Positions 1 through 8,115 of a stretch of DNA of 64,000 nucleotides are shown in pieces. Made by a program: the position numbers and the translations under genes. The number at the start of each line of letters is the position of its first letter. Position 1 is the stretch's first letter. Source of the DNA: Colwellia sp. (GTDB taxonomy: Bacteria; Pseudomonadota; Gammaproteobacteria; Enterobacterales; Alteromonadaceae); the NCBI GenBank assembly GCA_013215655.1, contig JABSOX010000013.1, forward strand, positions 1 through 64,000, read 5' to 3'. The notes beneath the pieces were generated by a model. It was not told the DNA's origin. It ran no database searches and worked only from the letters and a program-made list of their open reading frames with translations.

Positions 1-196
1 TGTTATATTGTGTTGTGTTGTGATATTGTGTTATGATGTGCTATTGTGTTGTGTTATTGTATTGTGTTGTGTTGTGTTTTTGTGTTGTGTTGTGTTGTGT
101 TGTCCTTTGCCTTGCCTTGTGCGTATCTGTCTCTATCTCTGTGTCTTGTGTCTTGTGTGTTGCTTGCGAGCGTGCGTGCGCTATCGGTGGCGGCTC
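1..196. other. T/G-rich low-complexity stretch at the window edge
   Basis: The first ~110 bases are nearly all T and G in tgtgt/tgttg pentamer-like runs, followed by C/T-rich and then gcgagcgtgcgtgcg-type sequence. Nothing else in the window looks like it. It is open in the peroxidase reading frame but would encode a Cys/Val/Leu-rich string unlike any signal peptide. It may be an assembly or contig-edge artefact or foreign low-complexity DNA; I cannot tell which. Confidence 0.6.
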
Positions 197-1783
197 GAGG
201 GCCCCGGGATCGGTGGAGGGCCTGGTAACGGTGGAGGTCCTGGCAATGGTGGAGGCCCCGGTAACGGCGGTCGACCAATTCCAACAATTAATGATTTGGA
301 AAATGCTCAAGAAAATTTACAAGCATTAATTACTGACTTAAATTTAACAGCGATTAATCTTCAGGAAGAAAACCTACCAACCATTACCGACGATAAAGCA
401 CAACTGGGTAAACAGCTATTTTTCGCAAAAAATCTTGGTGGTGAACAGAGTGTCGCATGTGTGAGTTGTCATCATCCGGTACTTGGCGGTGGTGATCAAC
501 TGTCATTACCCATTGGCGTCAATGCAATGAATGAGCTTGAACAAAGTAGTCACGACTTATTAGGCCATGGTCGCTTTAATGGTAATGAGCTAAATAATTT
601 ACCTAACGTGCCGAGAAATTCACCGACCATTTTTAATTTGGGTTTAAATAATCGTGCTCTTTTTTGGGATGGCCGAGTTGAAAGAAGACGAGGCGGTGGA
701 ATAATTACGCCTGACTCTCCTATCGATGACCAAGGACGTCGACTTCGTGACCCAAACTTACCTGCTAATACGACACTAGCAGCTGCCCAAGCACGATTTC
801 CAGTAACATCGGCTGACGAGATGCGCGGCAGCTTTTTATCTAATGATGACAGTCAGGATTTAAGAGTAGAGCTGGCGACAAGATTTACTAATAATAGCGA
901 CTTTACCAGTAACTGGCCTGCTTCTTTTATACAAGCATTTGGTGATGATGGTATTACCTTTAATCGTATTGCCGATGCGATTGGGGAATATGAACGTTCG
1001 ATGGTATTTGTTAATAATCCTTGGCAGGCATATTTAGAAGGAAATAATGATGCGCTAACGCAAGAGCAAAAAGCGGGTGCGGTGCTATTTTTTAGCAATC
1101 GAAGAGACGGTGGTGCTGGATGTGTTGGCTGTCATCGTGGTCAAACATTGGCGAGTAATCGACATCACTTGGTTGCTTATCCACAAATAGGACCCGGTAA
1201 AGGTAACGATACAGGCACCAATACCAGCAATGATTTTGGTCGTGAAAATATCAATAATCAAACTGAAGAGCGTTTTCACTTTCGTGCACCAAGTTTACTC
1301 AACATCGAAGTGACAGCGCCTTATGGCCATACTGGCGCCTATCAAACATTGGAGGAAGTAGTCGCTCACTACAATAACCCTAGAGATGCCATTGACAGAT
1401 TGTTTGCAGCGAACAATAACCGAGCTTTTACTGGTGCAAATGCGCCTTTTTGCCAGTTAACTCAAATCCGTGATTTGATGGCTAAAAATAACCAATCCTG
1501 TGAAAGTTTGTATCCTGACGCATATCAAAACTCTATAGCTGTGGTCACACATTTAGAGCAAGCGCGAGATGGCACCGTAGATGCAAGATCGCCACTGCGC
1601 GGTAGACGAAACTTATCGCCAGAACAAGTATCCCATGTTGCAGAATTTATGCGGGCACTTACCGATCCTTGTGTAACCAATCGAGCATGCCTAGAGCCTT
1701 GGTTAGTTGAAGAGTCAGATCGAGCTAACTACCCTGACAATTTACCACTCATAGCCACTGACAAAAATGGTAATAGTCTTTAG
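8..1783 (+). CDS. Di-heme cytochrome c peroxidase / MauG family protein, 5' end doubtful
   Basis: Predicted periplasmic or membrane-anchored c-type cytochrome of the bacterial CCP/MauG family, which reduces peroxide or oxidises a partner through two hemes. Two heme sites are visible: CVSCH (C151-H155) and CVGCH (C372-H376). Typical family features are FWDGR after the first heme and the TAPYGHTGAYQTLEEVV stretch near the C-terminus. The C-terminal ~500 residues are convincing. Residues 1-63 are encoded by the T/G-rich edge sequence and are not a credible signal peptide or lipobox. A Gly/Pro linker (residues 64-88) joins them to the enzyme. The true start therefore lies outside the window or was lost by misassembly. 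Cys, Asn and Pro-rich insertions between the hemes suggest a MauG-like member rather than a minimal CCP. Confidence 0.82.
   Translation: MCCVVILCYDVLLCCVIVLCCVVFLCCVVLCCPLPCLVRICLYLCVLCLVCCLRACVRYRWRLEGPGIGGGPGNGGGPGNGGGPGNGGRPIPTINDLENAQENLQALITDLNLTAINLQEENLPTITDDKAQLGKQLFFAKNLGGEQSVACVSCHHPVLGGGDQLSLPIGVNAMNELEQSSHDLLGHGRFNGNELNNLPNVPRNSPTIFNLGLNNRALFWDGRVERRRGGGIITPDSPIDDQGRRLRDPNLPANTTLAAAQARFPVTSADEMRGSFLSNDDSQDLRVELATRFTNNSDFTSNWPASFIQAFGDDGITFNRIADAIGEYERSMVFVNNPWQAYLEGNNDALTQEQKAGAVLFFSNRRDGGAGCVGCHRGQTLASNRHHLVAYPQIGPGKGNDTGTNTSNDFGRENINNQTEERFHFRAPSLLNIEVTAPYGHTGAYQTLEEVVAHYNNPRDAIDRLFAANNNRAFTGANAPFCQLTQIRDLMAKNNQSCESLYPDAYQNSIAVVTHLEQARDGTVDARSPLRGRRNLSPEQVSHVAEFMRALTDPCVTNRACLEPWLVEESDRANYPDNLPLIATDKNGNSL
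197..271 (+). repeat. 18-bp in-frame tandem repeat (GGPGNG units)
   Basis: Four 18-bp units at 197-214, 215-232, 233-250 and 251-268, followed by one extra Gly codon. They encode one degenerate EGPGIG and three GGPGNG units. Codon differences between the units (cct/ccc, aac/aat) show old repeats rather than slippage noise. They form a flexible linker before the peroxidase domain. Confidence 0.8.
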
Positions 1784-1843
1784 TTAAAGTCTTTATTAAT
1801 CGACGGTAAGTTAATAGTAAAAAACGAGTACGTCCAAAAAATA

Positions 1844-1881
1844 AGTCGCTTAAAACGAATTTCTGTTTTAAGCGACTTTTC
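1844..1881 (+). terminator. Rho-independent terminator after the peroxidase gene
   Basis: A perfect 13-bp stem (agtcgcttaaaac at 1844-1856 with gttttaagcgact at 1865-1877), an 8-nt loop and a run of T at once after it. It lies 60 bp after the peroxidase stop codon. The rest of the 306-bp gap to 2090 is A+T-rich sequence that presumably carries the promoter of the next gene. Confidence 0.85.
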
Positions 1882-2089
1882 TTTAATGAACAATAAAGCA
1901 ATTTCTCATAGAAACATCTTTAATTTTTTACAAATCAATGGAACTCATATCTCATTGATTTAAATACTAAAAAACAAAAATAGTCAAGTAAATCAAACTT
2001 TTAATTAAATCATGTCAACCAAACCGGTGTTAGTGCGTTTTAACTATTGAAAGCACATAAATTAATCAACAAACTCTTTCGGAGCAATT

Positions 2090-2716
2090 ATGACTAACCT
2101 GACAAAAAAAATTAATCCTGTAGTACTAGCAAGTATCTTAGCAACCACCATCTTATCTATGTCACAAGCAGCAGCCTTTGATCGTGGTGAACGTGGCGGT
2201 CAAAGAGGATCTGGTGGATTTACACGCATAGATGTTGACCAAGATGGGTTATTATCGTTAGAAGAACTTACCTCTCCGATGATGGCAAGGTCAACAAGAA
2301 AATTTAATAGAAAAGACAGTGATGAAGATGGTTTCTTAACACTTGAAGAATTTCAACAAACAAGAAATGATACAAGCTTAAATTTAGCCGATATTGCTGA
2401 TGAGATTGTACAATGTGTTAGTGATGTAAAAGCTGAGTCTGGTGATGAAAATATCATGGTACCAACAGCTGACCAATTTATGTCGGTTGAAGACAAGTTT
2501 GCTAACATGGATGCGGATAGTGACGGTTTTATTAGCCTAGACGAACTACAAGCTAAGGTTACCGATAAAATTGCTATGTCATTTATTACTATGGATCTAG
2601 ACGCCGATAACTTTGTTAGTGAAGAAGAATTTAATGCTGCCAATCTAGTTCGTAGCGCAACTAAACAAGCTATTCGTCAGTGTATTGATGAAATAAACGC
2701 CGACGAAATTATCTAA
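2090..2716 (+). CDS. Secreted EF-hand calcium-binding protein
   Basis: A 208-residue protein with a Sec signal peptide (cleavage probably after SQAAA, about residue 29) and four EF-hand loops in two pairs: DVDQDGLLSLEE, DSDEDGFLTLEE, DADSDGFISLDE and the weaker DLDADNFVSEEE. The loops carry acidic residues at positions 1, 3, 5 and 12, so they should bind Ca2+. GGAG at 2081-2084 lies 5 nt before the ATG and supports the start. It is a single-gene unit flanked by two terminators. The partner or process is unknown; small periplasmic EF-hand proteins of this kind are common in marine Alteromonadales. Confidence 0.85.
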   Translation: MTNLTKKINPVVLASILATTILSMSQAAAFDRGERGGQRGSGGFTRIDVDQDGLLSLEELTSPMMARSTRKFNRKDSDEDGFLTLEEFQQTRNDTSLNLADIADEIVQCVSDVKAESGDENIMVPTADQFMSVEDKFANMDADSDGFISLDELQAKVTDKIAMSFITMDLDADNFVSEEEFNAANLVRSATKQAIRQCIDEINADEII

Positions 2717-2745
2717 TCGACAGGTTTCACTTTTTTAAATTTTCC

Positions 2746-2787
2746 AAACGGATTCTTACAGCACATTGGTAATTATCCGTTTTTTTA
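2746..2787 (+). terminator. Terminator after the EF-hand gene
   Basis: An 8-bp stem aaacggat (2746-2753) / atccgttt (2775-2782), loop about 21 nt, followed by T residues. It starts 30 bp after the stop codon. Confidence 0.7.
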
Positions 2788-2874
2788 ATAAGAGTGCTTA
2801 AGTAAAACTATATAATCAAAATACAATCGACTATTCTAGGGCTAATATCCATTTACCTATAGATTGACGCTCTC

Positions 2875-3849
2875 GTGCTTAAAAACCAATACTCTTATCC
2901 TAATTCTCTGTTTAGATACTCTCAAACCAAAATTTTAACTGCTATTTTACTCTCTCTCATAACAAGCAGCTCTTACGCCAACAGTGTTAGCCTTAATTAC
3001 AGTCAACTAGAACAACAAATTAGCCTACAAGATGAAAATATATTGCTTAAACCTGCAGGCGCTGGGGTTAATGTTTCTTTCGATTTAACATCAGAACTTA
3101 GCTTGAAATTTGATTATCAAACATGGCAAGATGACCAGCAAGCTAGTAATTTATCAACCGTAGATATCGACTTATCAACAATAGGCGGCAGTTTAAGTTA
3201 CCTTAAAGATAACTGGTTTTTCTCAGCAAGCATCAGTGCTTCTGAAGATGATATTACCTATCTAATAGAACGAAGAGACACCCCTTATCGAGCAGAAGAG
3301 ACACAAACTACATCGCTAGGTTTAAATATTGGCTACGGTGGCTTAATTGATCATTGGATGTATGATTTTTCGGTAGGTGTACAATATACAGACTGGGAAA
3401 TTGACAGTATGCAGCTTGATCCTCAAGCACTACCTCCTCGTCCCAATGATCCAAATCCACTTTTAACTAACACATCAAAGACAGACGAAAACACCACAAA
3501 TATTAGTACTAATGCCGCTATTGCTCGATACTGGCAACTAACGGGTGATAATGGCGTATTGGCAGGTGCGATGTTTTCATGGAATCATCAACTTTCAGGT
3601 GATAATGATTTAGCTTCAGGTAATAATCCACCTCCTCCTCCACGAACAAATACTCCTACACGAACCAGTAGAGTGGGCGGTAATGCACCAACAAGAGCAA
3701 CGTCTGGTGATGATAGTTACGGACAAGTACTTTTATATGTTTCTTATGATCTCAATTCAGCATGGTCAATAGACCTTGATACGGCGATAGAAGTTGCCAG
3801 CGATAACAATAACCAAAGCTGGGCTGCAGGACTAAGTTACTCTTTTTAA
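2875..3849 (+). CDS. Predicted outer-membrane beta-barrel protein
   Basis: A 324-residue protein with a hydrophobic N-terminal segment ending in SSSYA (about residue 35), then alternating amphipathic strands (VSLNYSQL, LSLKFDYQTW, WFFSASISAS, SLGLNIGYGG and others) and a C-terminal LSYSF. A terminal Phe after alternating aromatic residues is the usual barrel-insertion signal. Two loops are rich in proline (PPRPNDPN and NNPPPPPRTNTP). I do not recognise the exact family; it resembles small autotransporter-like or OmpA-like barrel proteins. The start is a GTG; no stronger ATG lies nearby, so the N-terminus is uncertain. The function cannot be named from sequence. Confidence 0.7.
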   Translation: MLKNQYSYPNSLFRYSQTKILTAILLSLITSSSYANSVSLNYSQLEQQISLQDENILLKPAGAGVNVSFDLTSELSLKFDYQTWQDDQQASNLSTVDIDLSTIGGSLSYLKDNWFFSASISASEDDITYLIERRDTPYRAEETQTTSLGLNIGYGGLIDHWMYDFSVGVQYTDWEIDSMQLDPQALPPRPNDPNPLLTNTSKTDENTTNISTNAAIARYWQLTGDNGVLAGAMFSWNHQLSGDNDLASGNNPPPPPRTNTPTRTSRVGGNAPTRATSGDDSYGQVLLYVSYDLNSAWSIDLDTAIEVASDNNNQSWAAGLSYSF

Positions 3850-3871
3850 AGCGGTATTTATAATATACCCA

Positions 3872-3914
3872 TTGCCAATCAAAATACATGTTTCATGGGT
3901 ACTTTGGTTGGTAA
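3872..3914. terminator. Stem-loop between convergent genes, possible bidirectional terminator
   Basis: The arms ccaatcaaa (3875-3883) and tttggttgg (3903-3911) pair with one G-U, and a few outer pairs extend the stem. It sits between the convergent ends of the barrel gene and the DUF3106 gene. There is no clear U-tract, so terminator activity is a guess. Confidence 0.35.
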
Positions 3915-3925
3915 CGAGTATTTAA

Positions 3926-4375
3926 CTATCTTTGACGTGTTCTGGGTTTTTTACGTGTCATATTCTTTTGCTTCTTTTGCTGTGTTCTTTTAAATTTATC
4001 CATCAACTGACGCTGTTTATTGTTTGATAGTTTTTTGAAGTTTTTATGTGTGCTGCGTATTTGTTTTTGCTGCGCTGGTGGCATTTTATTAAATTGATTA
4101 AATTGTTTAGACAGTGACTCTCGTTGCTGTTTCGGCATTTTCTGCCATTGATTGAATTTCGTTAATAAGTTATTCCGCTGCTCTGTTGGCATTTTTATCC
4201 AACGACTTGCACCTAACTGTAATTTTTGTTGCTGCGCCGTAGATAACTGACCCCACTGCTGTGAAAGAGATTTTAATACACCCTGCTCTTTACTCGACAA
4301 TTTATTCCAATCAACAGCCGCACTATTAAATACAACAGCCACATTAAGTAAAATAAATAAAATTAACTTAATCAT
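3926..4375 (-). CDS. DUF3106-like secreted protein of the sigma-factor operon
   Basis: A 149-residue protein with a signal peptide (MIKLILFILLNVAVVFNSA), then tandem short motifs built on W..MP..Q/R..L (for example RWIKMPTEQRN, QWQKMPKQQRE, QFNKMPPAQQK) and a very basic Lys/Arg/Gln tail. The repeated MP..QR pattern is that of DUF3106, a family found beside ECF sigma factors in proteobacteria. It is the last gene of a four-gene minus-strand operon and overlaps the gene before it by 8 bp. It could act as a periplasmic sensor or modulator for the sigma/anti-sigma pair; that role is inference. Confidence 0.75.
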   Translation of the reverse strand: MIKLILFILLNVAVVFNSAAVDWNKLSSKEQGVLKSLSQQWGQLSTAQQQKLQLGASRWIKMPTEQRNNLLTKFNQWQKMPKQQRESLSKQFNQFNKMPPAQQKQIRSTHKNFKKLSNNKQRQLMDKFKRTQQKKQKNMTRKKPRTRQR

Positions 4376-4658
4376 TATTTATACACTCCTGAGCAAGTAG
4401 CGGCTTATCATTTTTTGGGGCTTGTTCGGTATACCCGTTACTTGATTCATCTTTATTTTCATCTCGTTTTAAACTACTTTTTTTACAAATAACGACAGGT
4501 AAATCTTGAGGCCCGTAGAGTTTGCCATCTATCTCGGTCATTTCCGCTAAATATTCTAGAAAAGCCATACTCGGCAGTTCATCATGAACGTCTTGCGCTT
4601 TTAAAGGTGTAATACACATACACAACATCACTAGGTTACAACAATGCGCTTTGTTCAT
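4368..4658 (-). CDS. Small exported protein of unknown function in the sigma-factor operon
   Basis: From the inner ATG at 4658 the product is 96 residues and begins with a signal-peptide-like segment (MNKAHCCNLVMLCMCITPLKA). The mature part is acidic and contains MAFLEYLAEM and DLPVVICKKSS. A start at 4679 would add 7 residues and give a poorer signal peptide. The gene overlaps its upstream neighbour and the DUF3106 gene, so it is translated as part of the operon. I do not recognise a domain. The phrase FLEYLAEM resembles the FVVWLAENE tail of the upstream protein, which hints at short conserved motifs in this operon type. Confidence 0.65.
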   Translation of the reverse strand: MNKAHCCNLVMLCMCITPLKAQDVHDELPSMAFLEYLAEMTEIDGKLYGPQDLPVVICKKSSLKRDENKDESSNGYTEQAPKNDKPLLAQECINND

Positions 4659-5055
4659 TTTCAGCCAGCCATACAACAAATTCTAAATCCTCTAGCATTG
4701 CAAAATCTTCATTAGGTACTTCAGTAGCCATCATTGCTAATGGCAACTCAGGAATATTTTCCAGTGCAGTATATTTTACTGAAACAGTGATTAAAACAGC
4801 TAAAGCAGCAGGTAAACCCATAGTAATAGATGGCATAGTCAGCCAGTTTTTCACAGTATTTATATATGATTTTTTACTATTACTTTCATTGAAGTACTTT
4901 AACGCTTGCATTCGAGCTTGGGTAATATCAGACAAAGTTGAAGCTGATAATTTTTCGACAGACTGATCTAAGGCCTCATTTATCGATTTTTCAATTTTCT
5001 TTTGTTCGCTTTCAGCCATGTTCAAAGTAATAGTCTCATTAGAAGGTGATTTCAT
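4636..5055 (-). CDS. Anti-sigma-like single-pass membrane protein (DUF3619-like position)
   Basis: A 139-residue protein with a charged cytoplasmic N-terminal half that includes a helix rich in LSASTLSDITQARMQALKY, one transmembrane segment (about residues 78-96, ITMGLPAALAVLITVSVKY) and a short acidic periplasmic tail. This layout, and a 17-bp overlap with the sigma-factor gene, fits an anti-sigma factor. The L..ARMQAL motif resembles DUF3619 proteins, which hold the same position in other proteobacteria. No HXXXCXXC zinc motif is present, so it is not a ZAS-type anti-sigma factor. Confidence 0.65.
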   Translation of the reverse strand: MKSPSNETITLNMAESEQKKIEKSINEALDQSVEKLSASTLSDITQARMQALKYFNESNSKKSYINTVKNWLTMPSITMGLPAALAVLITVSVKYTALENIPELPLAMMATEVPNEDFAMLEDLEFVVWLAENEQSALL

Positions 5056-5638
5056 GGTCGTCCCCCATCAATGTACGTAATTTAGTTACTGCCCTAAAAT
5101 AATGCGTTTTTACACTGCCTTGTGAACACCCCATCACATCAGCAGTTTCTGCTACCGATAAACCTTCCCAACTTCGTAATAAAAAGCATTGCTGTTGCTT
5201 TCCAGAGAGTTGTTTTAAATGTACTAATGCCGCTTGTTGTTGCTGTACTTTAGTCATGTTTTTTTCTGGAGTATCTGTCTGCAAGTCTATTTCTTGAGTA
5301 GGAAGCCATTCCTCTTTGTCATCATTTTTCCAAAAAAATAGCACATTTTTTACTTTTTGATGACGATGCCAATCACGAATACGATTTTGCAATATCTTGT
5401 AGAATAAAGGTTTCCACTCATTTGCCGGTTTTTCTTGATATTTAGTGACCAGTTTTATCATGCTATCTTGCAATAAATCTAACGCATCAGCATGTGAACC
5501 CGTTGCAAACGCCGCCATATGATAAGCCTTTTTTTCAATATCAGCTAAAAACGCCGCCATGGTTAATGGTGGCGACAAGTTTTCACCGCTTGAGTATTCA
5601 TGTTGCTCGGTGATGAGTTCAGATCCCATGTTAAGCAT
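5039..5638 (-). CDS. ECF-type RNA polymerase sigma factor
   Basis: A 199-residue sigma-70 family protein. Region 2 is around residues 35-95 (DALDLLQDSMIKLVTKYQ, then ILQNRIRDWHRHQ). Region 4 is at about 140-190, with the helix-turn-helix LSVAETADVMGCSQGSVKTHY. Length and spacing fit the ECF group. It heads a tightly overlapping operon of sigma factor, anti-sigma-like membrane protein, small exported protein and DUF3106 protein, which suggests control by an envelope signal. The region between 2 and 4 is longer than usual and contains FFWKNDDKEEWLPTQ. The start at 5638 is one of two close Met codons. Confidence 0.88.
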   Translation of the reverse strand: MLNMGSELITEQHEYSSGENLSPPLTMAAFLADIEKKAYHMAAFATGSHADALDLLQDSMIKLVTKYQEKPANEWKPLFYKILQNRIRDWHRHQKVKNVLFFWKNDDKEEWLPTQEIDLQTDTPEKNMTKVQQQQAALVHLKQLSGKQQQCFLLRSWEGLSVAETADVMGCSQGSVKTHYFRAVTKLRTLMGDDHEITF

Positions 5639-5645
5639 TCTATGG

Positions 5646-5858
5646 TTAATAATTCTGACCTATATTGTCGATACTTACAATTCCTACCAATTTACTTCTA
5701 TAAATTACTTGTTTACTGCGATGCTCAGGTACGATTTTGAGCACTGCTTTAACGGGAACTTTATTTCGCTTCATTTTTTTGCCGCGATGAGGATGAACAG
5801 TACATCCAGAAAATATCACTAATATAACCAGCCAATACAACATAAACGGGTACTTCAT
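5646..5858 (-). CDS. Small predicted lipoprotein
   Basis: From the ATG at 5858 the product is 70 residues: MKYPFMLYWLVILVIFSGC is a lipoprotein signal with lipobox FSGC (C19), followed by a short basic mature part (TVHPHRGKKMKRNK). A longer start at 5906 would add a stretch unsuited to a signal peptide. It lies just upstream of the sigma-factor gene on the same strand (7 bp gap) and may be co-transcribed. No function can be given. Confidence 0.6.
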   Translation of the reverse strand: MKYPFMLYWLVILVIFSGCTVHPHRGKKMKRNKVPVKAVLKIVPEHRSKQVIYRSKLVGIVSIDNIGQNY

Positions 5859-5959
5859 TATTATCTCAAATTTAATGCTTCTACTAATACTAACGGTCGA
5901 TAACAACTTTGGTTGACAGAGTAAAAATAAAATGACGAAAAATTGGATATTAATAATAA

Positions 5960-7813
5960 TTAGTCACTTTCAGCGCGAGTAAATTTAACTACCGTATTTT
6001 TTGAGGTAAGTATCTCAGTTTCGATAGTTTCGTTATTATCACTTAACTTAATTTGGCCAATACCACTGCCATTATACAAGCTTGTATCGATAGCAATATC
6101 AGGTTTACGTACTTTAATTTTCATGCTGCGCCGTTTTGTAAACCAATTAAGTGGTGAATAGGTTGCATATAAATAGCGATTAAGCTTTTCCAAAATATTG
6201 AGCGGTGATTGAGGAAACTGATTTTTGATACCACTACAAGTCACTTGCAATATTTTTGAACTGCTTCGTTTAAAGCGATGGGTGACTTCATAAACAAAAG
6301 AATAGTGCACATCGCCAGATAAAATAATGAAATTAGGTGGTGTTTTAGGATGCCGAAATATATTTAGCATCACGTTTGCCGTACCTGAGTGTGCCATCCA
6401 GTTTTCTGCATCTACCGCTAAAGGTTTGCCCAACAATGTAAAGACTCGTTGTACGGTTTCAATTAATTTGACGCCATAAACAGGTGCAGGCGAGACCATG
6501 ATCACACAAGGTTCATTGATCATTACTTGCTGTAATTCAGACAATGATTCCCAATCCATTAATCCAGAAGGTTTTCCTGCCTTACTTTCGGAGCGCCAAC
6601 GCTGTGTTCGTGTATCTAAAACCACAACTTTAGGTAATGTCTCCAAGTGATAATGCCATTGTTGCCACGCCAGCAATATATCAATTAGCTCCGATTGATT
6701 TGTAAGCCCTTGTTCAGAAAAATAATTGTCCGTGGTATTCATTAAAGAATCAAACTTACTCGGTGAATTGCCCCAGCCCTGACATAGCCAATAACCAATT
6801 AAGGCATTGCCGATTATTTGTTTTGAAAAAGTATTTCCATAAGCAGCCTCTTCCCAACCACGAGTTAAATTCCAATCATCGGTAACATCATGATCATCAA
6901 AAATCATATATACAGGTAAATGAGCTAATGCTCGCCTTACTTCTGTTAAGCCCGCAGAAAATTCATTAATAATCGTTAACTCAGCTAAATATTGTTGATG
7001 ATAAACAGGCGAAATACGGTGCATATCGGGATCGTCTAAATCAACCAATGCCCATAATTCTGGCGACCATACCAATAAATACATCGCTATCATTTCAGCT
7101 AAAGTGACTAAATGATTTTTAGCATTCACCGAAGTAAAGATCGGTTTTTTGCTCGTCGCAAAAAATCTATTTAGATAGCCAAAATTAACACTGTTGTGAG
7201 GTAAAATACTTTGACGCTGATAATAGCAAAAATTACTTTTGAACAGTTGTTTGCTAGTACTCACTTCAGCATTATCGTCATTAATCCATGATTCGTCATA
7301 CAAGCCTAGTTTCTCAATCACCTGATGGATAGCGACCAACATGGGTCCGGCAACATCATCTGCGTATATTTGATCGCCTGACATCATTAACATTGAAGGA
7401 CGCTTTTCAACTGAAAAATCAGTCCCTGCTAATAAACTATCCACTTGTCGTAAACCATCGCCACTATCAAAATGAGGCTTGCGACAAGAACCATGTAACA
7501 TTTTACTGATGTTATTTTTGATCACAAAACTAGGTAATGATTGATTTGGATAAACAATATCTGGCATCAGTTCAAACAAACCATGCTGTCCTTGTACATC
7601 AATAATACGTAAGTCATATTCAAGTAAGGTATTTTCAGGGAAGCCTTGATCACTAGTAATTGAAATGAGATTAATAAAGGCTTGTTGACCTATTTGGATT
7701 TGCTGTAACTGAGTACTGGTTAACTTTTTGTCGATAATCGTCGTCTTCGTAGATACATTTAACAATTGTAAAGATATTTCATATTTCTTTGTTGTTACCA
7801 ACCAAAAATTCAA
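5960..7813 (-). CDS. PhoD-like metallophosphatase family protein
   Basis: A 617-residue protein related to the PhoD-like phosphatase group. Metal-site motifs are visible: SGDQIYADDVAGP near the N-terminus, MIFDDHDVTDDWN in the middle and ILSGDVHYSFVYEV near the C-terminus. Substrate is unknown; relatives include alkaline phosphodiesterases, and this branch has no clear Tat signal and may be cytoplasmic. The first conventional start is a TTG at 7813, but family-like sequence (LPPIIAGPIVRHCDIKQ) continues upstream in frame to about 7864. The true N-terminus probably lies near 7882 (see the separate entry). It is a lone gene with no close operon partner. Confidence 0.8.
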   Translation of the reverse strand: MNFWLVTTKKYEISLQLLNVSTKTTIIDKKLTSTQLQQIQIGQQAFINLISITSDQGFPENTLLEYDLRIIDVQGQHGLFELMPDIVYPNQSLPSFVIKNNISKMLHGSCRKPHFDSGDGLRQVDSLLAGTDFSVEKRPSMLMMSGDQIYADDVAGPMLVAIHQVIEKLGLYDESWINDDNAEVSTSKQLFKSNFCYYQRQSILPHNSVNFGYLNRFFATSKKPIFTSVNAKNHLVTLAEMIAMYLLVWSPELWALVDLDDPDMHRISPVYHQQYLAELTIINEFSAGLTEVRRALAHLPVYMIFDDHDVTDDWNLTRGWEEAAYGNTFSKQIIGNALIGYWLCQGWGNSPSKFDSLMNTTDNYFSEQGLTNQSELIDILLAWQQWHYHLETLPKVVVLDTRTQRWRSESKAGKPSGLMDWESLSELQQVMINEPCVIMVSPAPVYGVKLIETVQRVFTLLGKPLAVDAENWMAHSGTANVMLNIFRHPKTPPNFIILSGDVHYSFVYEVTHRFKRSSSKILQVTCSGIKNQFPQSPLNILEKLNRYLYATYSPLNWFTKRRSMKIKVRKPDIAIDTSLYNGSGIGQIKLSDNNETIETEILTSKNTVVKFTRAESD

Positions 7814-7879
7814 TTGCTTAATATCGCAATGTCTGACAATAGGTCCTGCAATAATCGGCGGTAATGTAGTTAAGGTACT

Positions 7880-7892
7880 GATACAAGCTCCT
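7880..7892 (-). promoter_or_regulatory. Shine-Dalgarno followed by a possible ATC start for the PhoD-like gene
   Basis: On the minus strand AGGAG (7892-7888) is followed after 5 nt by an in-frame ATC (7882-7880). No ATG, GTG or TTG in this frame exists between the stop at 7936-7934 and the TTG at 7813. The in-frame translation from here restores the expected N-terminal strand of the family. A non-canonical start or a sequencing error would both explain it. Confidence 0.4.
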
Positions 7893-8115
7893 GAAATATT
7901 GAAAGATATCCAACAAAAGTCAATGTGGATAATTTACCTTACTTAAATCGAAGGTTCATAATATAACGATGTAGTAAAAAGTGTCATCAATTGAATATAT
8001 TTTTATGAAATAAAAATATAAATATTAGTTTAATTCATTCTTATTCGCATCATAAAAACAGAATAATTTGGTCTACTATTGATAGTGAAGTTTATTTATC
8101 AAATAGGTATTTAAG

